Shown: positions 9,127 through 22,319 of the stretch, in pieces
Layout of the letters: each line of letters starts with the position of its first letter
How positions within the stretch are numbered: the stretch's first letter is position 1
Assembly (NCBI RefSeq): GCF_001956585.1
Contig: NZ_MSRR01000003.1
Location: 1 to 64,000 of the forward strand
DNA length: 64,000 nt
Origin: Actinomyces naeslundii
GTDB lineage: Bacteria; Actinomycetota; Actinomycetes; Actinomycetales; Actinomycetaceae
Direction of reading: 5' to 3'
Made by a program: the position numbers and the translations under genes
Notes under the pieces: model-generated
What the model saw: only the letters and a program-made list of their open reading frames with translations
The model's database searches: none
Told to the model about the DNA's origin: nothing

Positions 9127-10065
9127 ATGGCTGGCACGATCACGCGAGTAGGCACCTGCGCCCGACGCCTGGCGCAGGTGGGGATCAAGGCGGCGGGCGT
9201 CACCCTGTCCTGGTCGGCCTCCCTGGCACCCATCGCCCCGAGCCTGGACCGGACCAACTTCCACGGCCGCACCGTGAGCCTGCGCGGGGGCGTGGGCGTC
9301 GCCGCCGGGTCCGTCATGGCCGCGATCGACACCGGCCGGCTCCTGCGCGGCGCATCCGCATCGCGCTCCTCAGCGCCGCGCCGCGGCTCACGGGTGCGAC
9401 TCGCCGCCACCCTCGCGACGGCCGCCGGAGGGTGCGCCGGCCTGGTCGACGACCTCGACGCCGGAGCCCACGACGGCGACGCCCCCGCCAAGGGGCTCAA
9501 GGGGCACCTGACCGCGCTCGCCCACGGGCGCGTCACCACCGGGGCCCTCAAGATCGCCGTCATTGGCTCGGGCGCCCTTGTCGGTGGGGTACTGCTGGCC
9601 CGTGACCGCAGCGCTGCCGCAGGCGGCCGAGCACTGGCAACGAGTGCCATCGACGCCGCCTCGAGCGCTGTCGTCATCGCCTCCTGGGCGAATCTTCTCA
9701 ACCTTCTCGACCTGCGTCCCGGCCGGGCGCTCAAGACCGCCTCCATCGTGAGCGCGCCCCTGCTGGCCACTCCCGGGCGCGACGGCGAGCCCACCCGGCT
9801 GCTGGCCGCGGGCACGCTGGGGGTCAGTCTCATCGCCCTGCCCGAGGACCTCCTGGAGAACACGATGCTGGGCGATACCGGGGCCAACGCCGTCGGCGCC
9901 CTGCTGGGCACCGCCCTGGCCTGCCACCCCAGCCGGGCGGTGCGTGCCGGAGCCGCCCTGAGCGGCATCGGCCTCATCCTGGCCAGCGAGAAGGTCTCCT
10001 TCTCCCGAGTCATCGCCGACACCCCGGCCCTGGCGGCGCTCGACGGGCTGGGGCGCCGCCCCTGA
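9127..10065 (+). CDS. MraY/WecA-superfamily membrane glycan-phosphate transferase (compact)
   Basis: 312 hydrophobic residues with several transmembrane helices. Three landmarks of the polyprenyl-phosphate N-acetylhexosamine-1-phosphate transferase superfamily are visible: GLVDDLDA near 99-106 (the catalytic Asp pair), NLLNLLDLRPGRALK near 191-205 (the N-x2-N-x2-D motif) and MLGDTGANAVGALLG near 247-261. It is shorter than MraY or WecA (usually 320-370). It starts a coupled trio with the MurJ-like flippase and a GT-B transferase, so it likely loads a sugar phosphate onto undecaprenyl phosphate. The acceptor glycan is unknown. Confidence 0.7.
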   Translation: MAGTITRVGTCARRLAQVGIKAAGVTLSWSASLAPIAPSLDRTNFHGRTVSLRGGVGVAAGSVMAAIDTGRLLRGASASRSSAPRRGSRVRLAATLATAAGGCAGLVDDLDAGAHDGDAPAKGLKGHLTALAHGRVTTGALKIAVIGSGALVGGVLLARDRSAAAGGRALATSAIDAASSAVVIASWANLLNLLDLRPGRALKTASIVSAPLLATPGRDGEPTRLLAAGTLGVSLIALPEDLLENTMLGDTGANAVGALLGTALACHPSRAVRAGAALSGIGLILASEKVSFSRVIADTPALAALDGLGRRP

Positions 10066-11726
10066 TGACGGCTCAGCAACGCCGCGGCGGCCTGCTCTCA
10101 GTGGCCGGCTCGGTCGCCGGCCTGACCCTGGTCTCCCGCGCCCTGGGCTTCCTGCGCTGGCTCGTTCAGGCCGCCACCGTCGGCACCGGCACGGTGGCGG
10201 GCGCCTACACCACCGCCAACCAGCTCCCCAACACCCTCTACGAGGTCGTGGTCGGCGGGGTTCTGGCCGCCACCGTGGTCCCGCTCCTGGCCGCCCCGAT
10301 CGCTGCGGGCAGGCGTGAGGAGGTCACCGCCACGGCCTCCGGGCTGCTCGGTCTGGTCCTGGCCGTGCTGACCCCGCTGTCTCTGGTCCTCATCGTCTTC
10401 GCCGCCCCCATCGCCGCCCTCTTCCCCTCCTCCCAGGGGGTCGACCCCGCGCTCCAGCACGAGCTCGTCGCCTCCTTTCTGCGCATGTTCGCCCTCCAGG
10501 TGCCCATGTACGGGGTGGCGGTGGTCCTCACCGGTGTCCTTCAGGCCCACAACCGCTTCACCTGGCCTGCGCTGACCCCGATGCTCTCCAGCCTCGTTGT
10601 CATGGCGACCTACGGCCTCTACGGGGCGCTGGCCGACGGCGACGACGCTGCCTCCGTCCCCGCCCTGCAGGTCCTCGGCTGGGGCACCACCCTCGGAGTA
10701 GCGGCGCTCAGCCTGCCCCTGCTGTGGCCGGTCCACCGGCTGGGACTGGGACTACGCCCCACTCTGAGGCTGGGCGGCTCACAGGCCCGGCGGGCGCTGC
10801 GCCTGGGCGGGGCCGGAGTATGGACGATCCTGGCTCAGCAGCTGAGCGTCCTGGTGGTTTTGGCCCTGGCCCGCTGGGGAGGACAGACCGGTACGGCGGC
10901 CGTCTACCAGTACACGCAGGCCGTCTACGTCCTTCCCTACGCGGTGCTGGCGGTACCGGTGGCCACCGTCCTCTACCCCCGCCTCACAGCGGCCTTCGAG
11001 GCCGCCGCTCACCGGCGGGCCGCGCCCGGCACCGCCGGCGCGGACAGCGCCGTCACCGGGCTGGTCGCCACCTCGACGGCCCTGGTCACCGCCGTCGCCG
11101 TCGCTGGGAGCGCCATGCTCCTGGCCGCCAGCGACGCCGCTGAGCGCTTCTTCTCCTTCAAGCAGGTCGACGGGATGGGGCAGGCCCTGGCGGTCCTGGC
11201 ACCGGGACTGATCGGCTACGCCCTCATCTTCCAGGTCACCCGGGTTCTCTTCGCCGCCGACCGCTCCCGGCCCGCCGCCCACGCCACGGTGGCGGGATGG
11301 CTGACGGTCGCGCTGGCCTCCGCTGCCTGCGTGCGCCTCATGGCGCCATCGGGCGGTGACGGGGGAGCCACGCTCGTTGCACTCGGAGTGGGTACCACCG
11401 TGGGAATGACGGTCGCAGGAGTCGGCCTGCTGACGGCCCTGGCCCGCATCATGGGAGTCCGGGTGCTGCGTCCGATCCTCACGGCTCTCGCCACCGGGCT
11501 CCCGGTGGCCATCGCTGCCGGTCTGGCGATCCGAGTCGCAACCACTCACGTGACCTCCCTGAGCCTGGCGGTTCTGATCGCGGTGGCGGGAGCAGTCGCC
11601 GCCGCCGGCGTCGTCCTGGCAACGATCCACCTGGCCGACCGCAGCCTCCTGCGGACGGTGCGCGGCGCCCGGGCGACACCCACGGACATAGGTGACCTCG
11701 CGGACAAGAAGAAGGGGAAGGCATGA
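10065..11726 (+). CDS. murJ: MurJ-like lipid II flippase family protein (MOP superfamily)
   Basis: 553 residues, with about 14 predicted transmembrane helices. The N-terminal region SRALGFLRWLVQAATVG and NQLPNTLYEVVVGGVLAA closely follow MurJ/MviN, where these helices line the lipid II path. The ATG shares one base with the preceding TGA. The surrounding MraY-like transferase and GT-B enzyme suggest a dedicated lipid-linked precursor that this protein flips. It could be the housekeeping MurJ or a paralogue; the rest of the genome would be needed to tell. The tail is Lys-rich (KKKGKA). Confidence 0.85.
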   Translation: MTAQQRRGGLLSVAGSVAGLTLVSRALGFLRWLVQAATVGTGTVAGAYTTANQLPNTLYEVVVGGVLAATVVPLLAAPIAAGRREEVTATASGLLGLVLAVLTPLSLVLIVFAAPIAALFPSSQGVDPALQHELVASFLRMFALQVPMYGVAVVLTGVLQAHNRFTWPALTPMLSSLVVMATYGLYGALADGDDAASVPALQVLGWGTTLGVAALSLPLLWPVHRLGLGLRPTLRLGGSQARRALRLGGAGVWTILAQQLSVLVVLALARWGGQTGTAAVYQYTQAVYVLPYAVLAVPVATVLYPRLTAAFEAAAHRRAAPGTAGADSAVTGLVATSTALVTAVAVAGSAMLLAASDAAERFFSFKQVDGMGQALAVLAPGLIGYALIFQVTRVLFAADRSRPAAHATVAGWLTVALASAACVRLMAPSGGDGGATLVALGVGTTVGMTVAGVGLLTALARIMGVRVLRPILTALATGLPVAIAAGLAIRVATTHVTSLSLAVLIAVAGAVAAAGVVLATIHLADRSLLRTVRGARATPTDIGDLADKKKGKA

Positions 11727-12883
11727 GCACCAGCGCCGTCGCCGGACCGAATGACTCTGACGCCCCGCAGCAGTCCGCTAGGCGCCTGCGGATCCTCCAG
11801 GTCAGCGGATCGGCCGCTGGAGGGGTCCGTACGCACCTGGCCGACTGCGCTCGGATACTGGCCGCTGACGGGCACGACGTCATCGTCGAGGCCCCCGCCG
11901 CGGTCCTGGACGGGCTGGACGTCGCCCCTGCCCGCGCCGAGGCGCTCGAGATCGGGGCCCGTCCGAGTCTCGGCGACTCTCGCGTCGTGGCCAGGCTGCG
12001 TCGCCTGGGGCGTCGGGCCCACACCGTCCACGCCCACGGCCTGCGCGCCGGAGCCTTGACCGCCCTCGCCCTGGGCCGACGCAGGCGCGGTCGCACCCGG
12101 CTGGTCGTCACCCTCCACAACCTCACCGTCGGAGGCCGCCTGACCACCCTGGTAGGGGAGAGGCTCGAACGGCTCATCGCCTCGCGCGCCGATCTCGTCC
12201 TGGCCGTCAGCCCCGACCTGGCCGAGCGGGCGTGGGGCCTCGGTGCTGCGCGCGTCGAGCTGGCCGTCATCCCCGCGCCGCTCCTGCAGCCACCATCCGA
12301 GCCGACTTCCTCGGGCTCCACGGCGCCGGAGGATGTCTGGCCCCAGGAGGGTGCCCGCATCCTGACCGTCGCCCGCCTGGCGCCCCAGAAGGGCCTGTCG
12401 CTGCTCCTCGATGTCGCTGCGGCCCTCTCCCTCGAGGCCGAGGCCGGACGCCTGCCGGCCTTCACCTGGGCCCTCGCCGGAGACGGGCCCTGCCGTGAGG
12501 AGGCCGCTGAGCGCATCGCCGCTGAGCACCTTCCGGTGACCCTCCTGGGGCGGCGGACCGACGTGCCCTCCCTCATGGAGGCCGCCGACGCCGTCGTCCA
12601 GACCAGTCTGTGGGAGGGGCAGCCCCTGACCATCCAGGAGGCCCTGCGCACCGGTACTGCCATCGTGGCCACCGACGTCGGCGGCACCGCCGTGACCGCC
12701 AGAGGAGGGGCCGTCCTCGTCGTCCCCGAGGCCCAGGCCATCGCCGGGGCGCTCGCCACGCTCCTGACCGATCCCGAGGCCGGTTCCCGAGCCCGCCTCA
12801 GTGCGCGTCAGGCCGCAGGACTCCTTCCCGGACCCGAGGATCTCGCGGCCCAGCTGCGCCAGGTGGTTCTGGCTCAGGACTGA
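11723..12883 (+). CDS. Glycosyltransferase family 4 (GT-B fold)
   Basis: 386 residues. The N-terminal Rossmann half has GGVRTHLADCARILAADGHD. The C-terminal half contains ILTVARLAPQKGLSLLLDV near 207-225 and SLWEGQPLTIQEALRTGTAI near 294-313, the E-x7-E type donor-site motif of retaining GT4 enzymes. No signal peptide is present, so it acts on the cytosolic membrane face. The ATGA overlap with murJ indicates coupled synthesis. It probably adds a sugar to the lipid-linked intermediate of this operon; donor and acceptor are not deducible. Confidence 0.8.
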   Translation: MSTSAVAGPNDSDAPQQSARRLRILQVSGSAAGGVRTHLADCARILAADGHDVIVEAPAAVLDGLDVAPARAEALEIGARPSLGDSRVVARLRRLGRRAHTVHAHGLRAGALTALALGRRRRGRTRLVVTLHNLTVGGRLTTLVGERLERLIASRADLVLAVSPDLAERAWGLGAARVELAVIPAPLLQPPSEPTSSGSTAPEDVWPQEGARILTVARLAPQKGLSLLLDVAAALSLEAEAGRLPAFTWALAGDGPCREEAAERIAAEHLPVTLLGRRTDVPSLMEAADAVVQTSLWEGQPLTIQEALRTGTAIVATDVGGTAVTARGGAVLVVPEAQAIAGALATLLTDPEAGSRARLSARQAAGLLPGPEDLAAQLRQVVLAQD

Positions 12884-12938
12884 GCGCAGATGACATAGGC
12901 AGGACGCGAGTGCGTCGGGCAGGTTTCGTCGGGCCTGC

Positions 12939-12944
12939 TACGTT
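12939..12944 (+). promoter_or_regulatory. Probable leaderless -10 box for pyrG
   Basis: TACGTT lies 8 nt before the GTG at 12953. No ribosome-binding sequence precedes the GTG, so a transcript beginning at the start codon is likely. Confidence 0.5.
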
Positions 12945-12946
12945 GA

Positions 12947-14767
<1,821 letters not shown>

Positions 14768-14778
14768 AGGAGCTAGGC

Positions 14779-15492
14779 GTGGATAGGACGGACAGCAGGG
14801 CCGCCAAGAATGGCGACGTCGTGAGTGACACGAGCAGGCTCGTCGACGTACGCGAGTCGGGACGGGAACTGGTCTCCAGTGAGCGGGTCTGGAGCGGGCC
14901 GATCTTCGCCGTCGACGCCGACCACGTGCGCCTCACCCCCGGCCAGGATCCGGTGGCCCGTCAGGTCGTCGTCCACCACGACGCCGTCGCCGTCGTCGCC
15001 CTGCGCGAGGGCGAGGACTCCTCTCAGCCCGACGGCGCCGCGGAGATCCTCATGGTCCGCCAGTACCGCCATCCCGTACGCGCCAGTCTGTGGGAGATTC
15101 CCGCCGGCCTGCTCGACGTGCCGGGGGAGGCCCCTGCCATCGCCGCCGCCCGCGAGCTCGCCGAGGAGACGGACTACGTCGCGGCCACTTGGAACACGCT
15201 GGCCGAGTTCTACGCCTCTCCCGGCTTCACCACCGAGGGGGCCCGGATCTTCCTCGCCCAGGACCTGAGCCTGCTGCCCGAGGAGAGGCGGACCCCGCGT
15301 GAGGCCGAGGAGGCCGAGTTCGTGCCCACCTGGGTGCGCCTCGATGAGGTGCTCGACGCTGTCATGGACGGGCGTTTGCACAACCCCTCCACCGTGCTGG
15401 GGGTCCTGGCCACCGCCCAGGCCCGTGCTCGCGGCTGGGCCGAGCTGCGCCCCGTCGACGCCCCCTGGCTGCGCAGCCCCGAGAGCCTGTAA
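14779..15492 (+). CDS. NUDIX hydrolase, ADP-ribose pyrophosphatase type
   Basis: The NUDIX box is visible as GLLDVPGE followed by RELAEETDY, giving the G-x5-E-x7-RE-x-x-EE pattern near residues 110-132. WEIPAGL before it and the conserved AEFYASPGFT after it are typical of ADP-ribose pyrophosphatases. The enzyme would split ADP-ribose to AMP and ribose 5-phosphate. The GTG at 14779 has AAGGAG 6 nt upstream; an earlier GTG at 14764 overlaps the pyrG stop but would bury that site. In M. tuberculosis the same pyrG-NUDIX pair is followed by xerD; here the suf cluster follows instead. Confidence 0.88.
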   Translation: MDRTDSRAAKNGDVVSDTSRLVDVRESGRELVSSERVWSGPIFAVDADHVRLTPGQDPVARQVVVHHDAVAVVALREGEDSSQPDGAAEILMVRQYRHPVRASLWEIPAGLLDVPGEAPAIAAARELAEETDYVAATWNTLAEFYASPGFTTEGARIFLAQDLSLLPEERRTPREAEEAEFVPTWVRLDEVLDAVMDGRLHNPSTVLGVLATAQARARGWAELRPVDAPWLRSPESL

Positions 15493-15501
15493 CCGTTGTG
15501 G

Positions 15502-15530
15502 GCTACGAGGTCGAGGCGGATGCTACGAGG
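15502..15530 (+). repeat. Two copies of GCTACGAGG, 20 bp apart
   Basis: The 9-mer GCTACGAGG occurs at 15502-15510 and 15522-15530, just after the NUDIX gene, with a spacing close to two helical turns. No function is assigned. The remaining sequence to about 15660 shows no gene. Confidence 0.4.
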
Positions 15531-15668
15531 CACGGTGCACGGCCACGACGGGCTCGCTGTGAGGACGCCCATGCTCATCTTTCATCGTCTCTGGACCGCC
15601 CGTTGACGCAGCCTCTCAGTAGCAGGAGATCGGGTTCCATGCCCTGAGGCTCAACTAGTTAGGTGTTC

Positions 15669-15687
15669 CTAGGTAAGGTTTGCCTTT
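15669..15687 (+). promoter_or_regulatory. Candidate IdeR/DtxR-type iron box
   Basis: The 19-mer beginning CTAGGTAAGG and ending GCCTTT resembles the actinobacterial iron box TTAGGTTAGGCTAACCTAA, with an AAGG-TTTG-CCTT core dyad. It lies about 240 bp before sufR. Iron control of suf genes is sensible, but the site is degenerate and the link is inference. Confidence 0.35.
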
Positions 15688-15733
15688 GATTAGGGTGCGT
15701 GTTCAATCCCACCCTGCGACGCCCCGTCACGAA

Positions 15734-15763
15734 CTTGCCAGTGTTGAATTCGGCAAGCATGAT
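15734..15763 (+). promoter_or_regulatory. Candidate sufR promoter with inverted repeat
   Basis: TTGCCA (15735-15740), a 17-bp spacer and CATGAT (15758-15763) form a plausible promoter. CTTGCC (15734-15739) and GGCAAG (15752-15757) form an inverted repeat inside it that could be an autoregulatory SufR operator. A 6-bp hairpin (15817-15832) lies in the predicted leader. Confidence 0.4.
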
Positions 15764-15926
15764 CTTGGTTAAACTCGTGGCACGACGACCAGCGACGCCC
15801 TGCAGCCGATCCTGGGCCAGCCCTTTGGCTGGTTCTCGGACTCCTTCGGCCAACAAGGACGTGGTCGAACCGGCCGCAACGTGGTCAGGCCGTGAGGCGT
15901 CGCAGCGACTATGGGGAGGAGCAGTC

Positions 15927-16657
15927 ATGACACAGAGTGACGATGACTCTACGCGGGCGCGTGTGCTCGACCTCATCGCTGAGAAGGGCCCTGTCTCAGC
16001 GGCTCAGCTTGCCAAGGTCCTGAGTCTGACACCGGCCGCCGTGCGCAGGCACATTACAGCGCTCGAGGATGCCGAGCAGATCGAGGTCCACACCCCGGCC
16101 CTGACGGGCAAGCGCGGCCGTGGTCGCCCTGCCCGGCACTATGTTCTGACGCCCAAGGCCCGTACCTCCTTCGCGGAGGGCTACTCCGATCTGGCCAACC
16201 GCGCCCTGCGCTACCTGTCCCAGGTGGCCGGCGACAAGGCGGTCGACTCCTTCGCCGCGGCGCGGGGCCGTGACCTGGAGCGCCGCTATGCCGCCGTCGT
16301 CGAGTCGGCCGGCAAGGATCCCTCCGAGCGGGCGCGCGCCCTGGCCGATGCCCTCACCCTCGACGGGTACGCGGCCTCGGTTCGCGACGTCGGGGACGGC
16401 TCCTTCGCCATCCAGCTGTGTCAGGGCAACTGTCCGGTTCGCGATGTTGCCGGGGAGTTCCACGAGCTGTGCGATGCCGAGACGCAGGCGATCTCCCGCC
16501 TCGTCGGCGTCCCCGTCCAGCGTCTGGCCACCCTGGCCGGAGGCGAGCATGTCTGCACCACCCACATTCCGATCGCCATGCCCGCGCTGCGCAAGCGCGC
16601 GGTCCGGGCGGCGGCTAAGACGCGAGGCCTTGAGACCAAGCGAATGGAAGGAACCCG

Positions 16658-16661
<4 letters not shown>
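15927..16661 (+). CDS. sufR: SufR-type Fe-S responsive transcriptional regulator
   Basis: 244 residues. A winged HTH occupies about 8-65 ([21 protein letters not shown]) with a basic wing [12 protein letters not shown]. The C-terminal half has cysteines in CQGNC, then ELC and HVC, giving a C-x12-C-x27-C spacing. The C-x12-C part matches the iron-sulfur ligand spacing known from SufR. Such proteins repress suf operons when they hold an intact cluster. The start follows GGGGAGGAG and the gene overlaps sufB by ATGA, so it is the first gene of the operon and likely autoregulated. Confidence 0.88.
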
Positions 16662-18097
<1,436 letters not shown>

Positions 18098-18190
18098 GAC
18101 CGCCGCACCGCACCGTCTCAGCGAGCACCGTCAGCTATTCGAAACACACCTGATCACACCGGCCGGTTACCGGCCAAGGAGCACCTCCAC

Positions 18191-19456
18191 ATGCCTGAAC
18201 TCTCCACCGACCACTCGAGCGCCACGCTCGAGGGCGCCCACTCCCACGGCGGGCCGCGCTACGTCTCCTCGCGCGCTGATCGCCCCACCTCCTTCGACCC
18301 CGCCGACATCCCGGTGCCGCGCGGACGCGAGGAGGAGTGGCGCTTCACGCCCATGAAGCGCTTCGCCCCGCTGTTCGACCTCGACACCATCCGCGCAGCC
18401 ACCGTCGTAGGTGAGACCGATGCTGCCGCCATCCGCATCGAGACCGACCTTCCCGACGGCGCACGCCTCGAGACCGTCCCGCGCAGCGATGCCCGCATCG
18501 GTACCGTGGGCGCCCCGGTCGACCGCACCGGTATCACCGCCTGGAACGGTACCGATACCGCCACCGTGCTGACCCTGGAGCCCGGCGCCCGGCTGGAGCG
18601 AGCCGCCAGACTGAACGTCGTCGGCCAGGATGCGCAGCTCGCCCGCCCCACTGCCCAGCACATCCTCGTCGCCGCCGAGTCCGGTGCGAAGGGAACTGTC
18701 GTCCTCGACCACACCGGCACCGCCGCCCTGACCCAGGGCGTCGAGGTGACGGTCGCCGACGGCGCCGAGCTCACCCTGGTGACCGTCCAGGGCTGGGAGG
18801 ACGCCGCCGTCCACGCCTCCAACCACCGGGTGAAGGTCTCCGGCCGGGGTGTCCTCAAGCACGTCGTCGTCAGCCTCGGCGGAGACGTGCGCATCTGCCC
18901 CGACCTGGGATTCTCCGGCGAGGGCGGCCACATCGACGCATACGGCGTCTACTTCACCGATGCGGGCCAGCACCAGGAGCACCGTCCCTACGTGGCCCAC
19001 ACCGAGCCCCACTGCTACTCCCGCGTCACCTACAAGGGAGCCCTCCAGGGCCAAGGTGCGCACGCCGTATGGGTGGGGGACTGCCTCATCGGTCAGGCAG
19101 CCCGTGGCACCGACACCTACGAGCTCAACCGCAACCTCGTCCTGACCGAGGGCGCCAAGGCCGACTCGGTACCGAACCTGGAGATCGAGAACGGCAACAT
19201 CGAGGGCGCGGGTCACGCCAGCGCCACCGGCCGCTTCGACGACCAGCAGCTGTTCTACCTGCGTGCCCGCGGCATCCCCGAGACCGAGGCCCGTCGCCTC
19301 GTGGTCCTGGGCTTCTTCAACGAGATCGTCGCCGAGATCGGTGTCGACGAGGTTGAGGAGCGCCTCATGGCCGCCATCGAGAAGGAGCTCGAGCTCACCG
19401 GCCTCATCGCCGCCCGCACCGACCAGGACCCCGTCGCCGTACCGACAGCCGAGTGA
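18191..19456 (+). CDS. sufD: Fe-S cluster assembly protein SufD
   Basis: 421 residues. It is a SufB-like beta-helix protein: PRGREEEWRFTPMKRFAPLF near residues 39-58 is the SufD N-terminal signature. QQLFYLRARGIPETEARRLV near 352-371 is the shared SufB/D C-terminal motif, and GDCLIGQAARGTDTYELNRN precedes it. AAGGAG lies 9 nt before the ATG. It partners SufB and SufC. Confidence 0.95.
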   Translation: MPELSTDHSSATLEGAHSHGGPRYVSSRADRPTSFDPADIPVPRGREEEWRFTPMKRFAPLFDLDTIRAATVVGETDAAAIRIETDLPDGARLETVPRSDARIGTVGAPVDRTGITAWNGTDTATVLTLEPGARLERAARLNVVGQDAQLARPTAQHILVAAESGAKGTVVLDHTGTAALTQGVEVTVADGAELTLVTVQGWEDAAVHASNHRVKVSGRGVLKHVVVSLGGDVRICPDLGFSGEGGHIDAYGVYFTDAGQHQEHRPYVAHTEPHCYSRVTYKGALQGQGAHAVWVGDCLIGQAARGTDTYELNRNLVLTEGAKADSVPNLEIENGNIEGAGHASATGRFDDQQLFYLRARGIPETEARRLVVLGFFNEIVAEIGVDEVEERLMAAIEKELELTGLIAARTDQDPVAVPTAE

Positions 19457-19523
19457 TTGGCCGGACCCCACAGCGGTCCGCCTACTCGTCACCAGACCCA
19501 TTACCAGCCGAAAGAAACGTCGC

Positions 19524-20273
<750 letters not shown>

Positions 20274-20432
20274 TCGGCCTCGTCCGTGCAGGAGCCGATG
20301 ACGGCGCGCCGATCAGAGGCGTCGTCGTCGGTCTCCGCACGAGCAAGGGGTACTAAGGTTCTTCGTGATCTCAGCCCGCAGCCGTCGGCGACCATGCCCG
20401 GTACAGCTCGCATCGAATCGGAAAGGCACGCC

Positions 20433-21785
20433 ATGACCCAGTCCACGGCCCCATCCACCGGGGCGCGTTCCGCCAGCGCGCTCAGTGCTGAGGAGGTTGC
20501 CGCGATCCGCGCCGGTTTCCCCTACCTGGAAAGACCCGCCCGCAACAGTGGGGCCCTGGCCTACCTGGACTGGGCCGCCACAAGCCAGAAGCCGGCCAGT
20601 GTCATCACCACGGAGGCCGACTTCTACCGCATCTCCAACGGTGCGGCGGGGCGCTCGACCTACCAGCTCGCCGACGAGGCCACCGCCACCTTCGAGGACG
20701 CCCGCGACGCCGTCGCCGCCTTCGTCGGTGCGCGCGGCAGTGAGCTCGTCTTCACCAAGAACGCCACCGAGGCCATCAACCTCGTGGCCCTGGCCATCGG
20801 GCACGCCAGCCTGGGCCGGCCTGCCTCCCGCGGTGGCGGGGCCGCCGCGGCTGATGACCCGGCTCGGCGCCTCATCATCGGGGAGGGCGACGAGGTCGTC
20901 GTCACCCGTGCCGAGCACCATGCCAACCTCGTGCCCTGGCAGGAGCTGTGCGCCCGCACAGGCGCCACCCTGCGCTGGCTGGACCTGACCGAGGACGGGC
21001 GCATCGATACCGGCACGCTGGACGTCATCACCGAGCGCACCCGCGTGCTGGCCCTGACCCACGCCTCCAACGTCACCGGTGCGATCAGTCCGCTCGACCT
21101 CATCGTGCCGCGTGCCCAGCAGGTCGGTGCGCTCGTCGTCCTGGACACCTGCCAGTCCGCCGCCCACCTCCCGCTGGACTTCCGCGCGCTGAAGGCCACC
21201 GGCGTGGACGCCATGGTTCTCTCCAGCCACAAGATGCTCGGCCCCACCGGTATCGGCGCGCTCGTGGCCACCGAGGAGCTGCTGGCTGCGATGCCGCCGG
21301 TGCTGACCGGAGGCTCCATGATCGAGGTCGTCACCATGGAGTCGTCGACCTTCATGAGCGGCCCGCCCCGTTTCGAGGCCGGCAGCCAGCCGCTGGCGCA
21401 GGCCGCGGGATGGCGCACAGCGGTGGAGTACCTGGCAGGAATCGGCCTGGACCGGCTCCACGCCACCGAGCAGGTGCTGACCCGGCAGGTGCTCGAGGGT
21501 CTCACCCAGGTCCCCGGACTGCGTTTGGTCGGCCCGACCGACACTACCGACCGCCTGGGCGTGGTCGCCTTCTCCATCGAGGGAGTCCATCCCCACGACG
21601 TCGGTCAGGTCCTCGACGCCGCCGGCGTCGCCGTGCGCACCGGTCACCACTGCGCCCAGCCGATCCACCAGCGCTTCGGCATCCACGCCTCCTCGCGTCT
21701 GTCCTTCGGGGCCTGCTCCACGCCCGAGGAAGTGGACCGCTTCCTGTCCGCCATCGCTGACGTCCGACGCTACTTCCAGAGGTGA
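20433..21785 (+). CDS. sufS: Cysteine desulfurase SufS
   Basis: 450 residues, a PLP enzyme that removes sulfur from cysteine as a protein persulfide. The PLP lysine lies in SSHKMLGPTG (about 262-271). The catalytic cysteine lies in RTGHHCAQP (about 401-409) and the class-V aminotransferase start is YLDWAATSQKP. I chose ATG 20433 (MTQSTAPS) because GAAAGG precedes it; the frame extends 49 codons upstream without conserved sequence. It donates sulfur to SufU, whose start overlaps its stop. Confidence 0.95.
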   Translation: MTQSTAPSTGARSASALSAEEVAAIRAGFPYLERPARNSGALAYLDWAATSQKPASVITTEADFYRISNGAAGRSTYQLADEATATFEDARDAVAAFVGARGSELVFTKNATEAINLVALAIGHASLGRPASRGGGAAAADDPARRLIIGEGDEVVVTRAEHHANLVPWQELCARTGATLRWLDLTEDGRIDTGTLDVITERTRVLALTHASNVTGAISPLDLIVPRAQQVGALVVLDTCQSAAHLPLDFRALKATGVDAMVLSSHKMLGPTGIGALVATEELLAAMPPVLTGGSMIEVVTMESSTFMSGPPRFEAGSQPLAQAAGWRTAVEYLAGIGLDRLHATEQVLTRQVLEGLTQVPGLRLVGPTDTTDRLGVVAFSIEGVHPHDVGQVLDAAGVAVRTGHHCAQPIHQRFGIHASSRLSFGACSTPEEVDRFLSAIADVRRYFQR

Positions 21786-22285
21786 GCATGAACGAACTCG
21801 ACCAGCTCTACCAGCAAGTCATCCTCGACCACTCCCGCGAGCGCCACGGTTCCGGCGCCCTCGACGCCCCGGACGCCACCAGCCACCAGGTGAACCCCAC
21901 CTGTGGTGACGATGTGACTCTGGGGGTGCGCGTCAAGGACGGAAAGATTGAGGCCGTCGGCTGGGAGGGGGATGGATGCTCCATCTCCCAGGCCTCCATC
22001 TCCGTCATGCACGACCTCGTCAACGGCGCCGACCTGGCCACCGTCGCCCGCCTCGAGGCGGACTTCGACACCCTCATGCACTCGCGCGGCAAGGGCGTCG
22101 ACGACGCCGTCCTGGACGACCTCGAGGACGGTGCCGCCTTCGAGGGGGTCTCGAAGTACCCCAACCGCGTCAAGTGTGCCCTGCTGGGCTGGATGGCTCT
22201 CAAGGACGCCCTGGCCAAGTCCGGCGTCGCCCTGCCTTCCGTCGAGCAGGCAGGCCCCGAGTATCCCGACCGTCCCACTGCCTGA
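21782..22285 (+). CDS. sufU: SufU sulfur-transfer protein
   Basis: 167 residues. SufU is a zinc-bound sulfur acceptor for SufS. Visible ligands are Cys in NPTCGDD (about 40), GDGCSISQAS (about 66) and RVKCALLGW (about 130) together with the conserved Asp in GDD. The GTG at 21782 overlaps the sufS stop; an alternative ATG is two codons later. The C-terminal 20 residues are variable. Confidence 0.94.
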   Translation: MSMNELDQLYQQVILDHSRERHGSGALDAPDATSHQVNPTCGDDVTLGVRVKDGKIEAVGWEGDGCSISQASISVMHDLVNGADLATVARLEADFDTLMHSRGKGVDDAVLDDLEDGAAFEGVSKYPNRVKCALLGWMALKDALAKSGVALPSVEQAGPEYPDRPTA

Positions 22286-22319
22286 TCACCGTCTGACCTC
22301 CGAGGAAGAAGGAGAAGCC

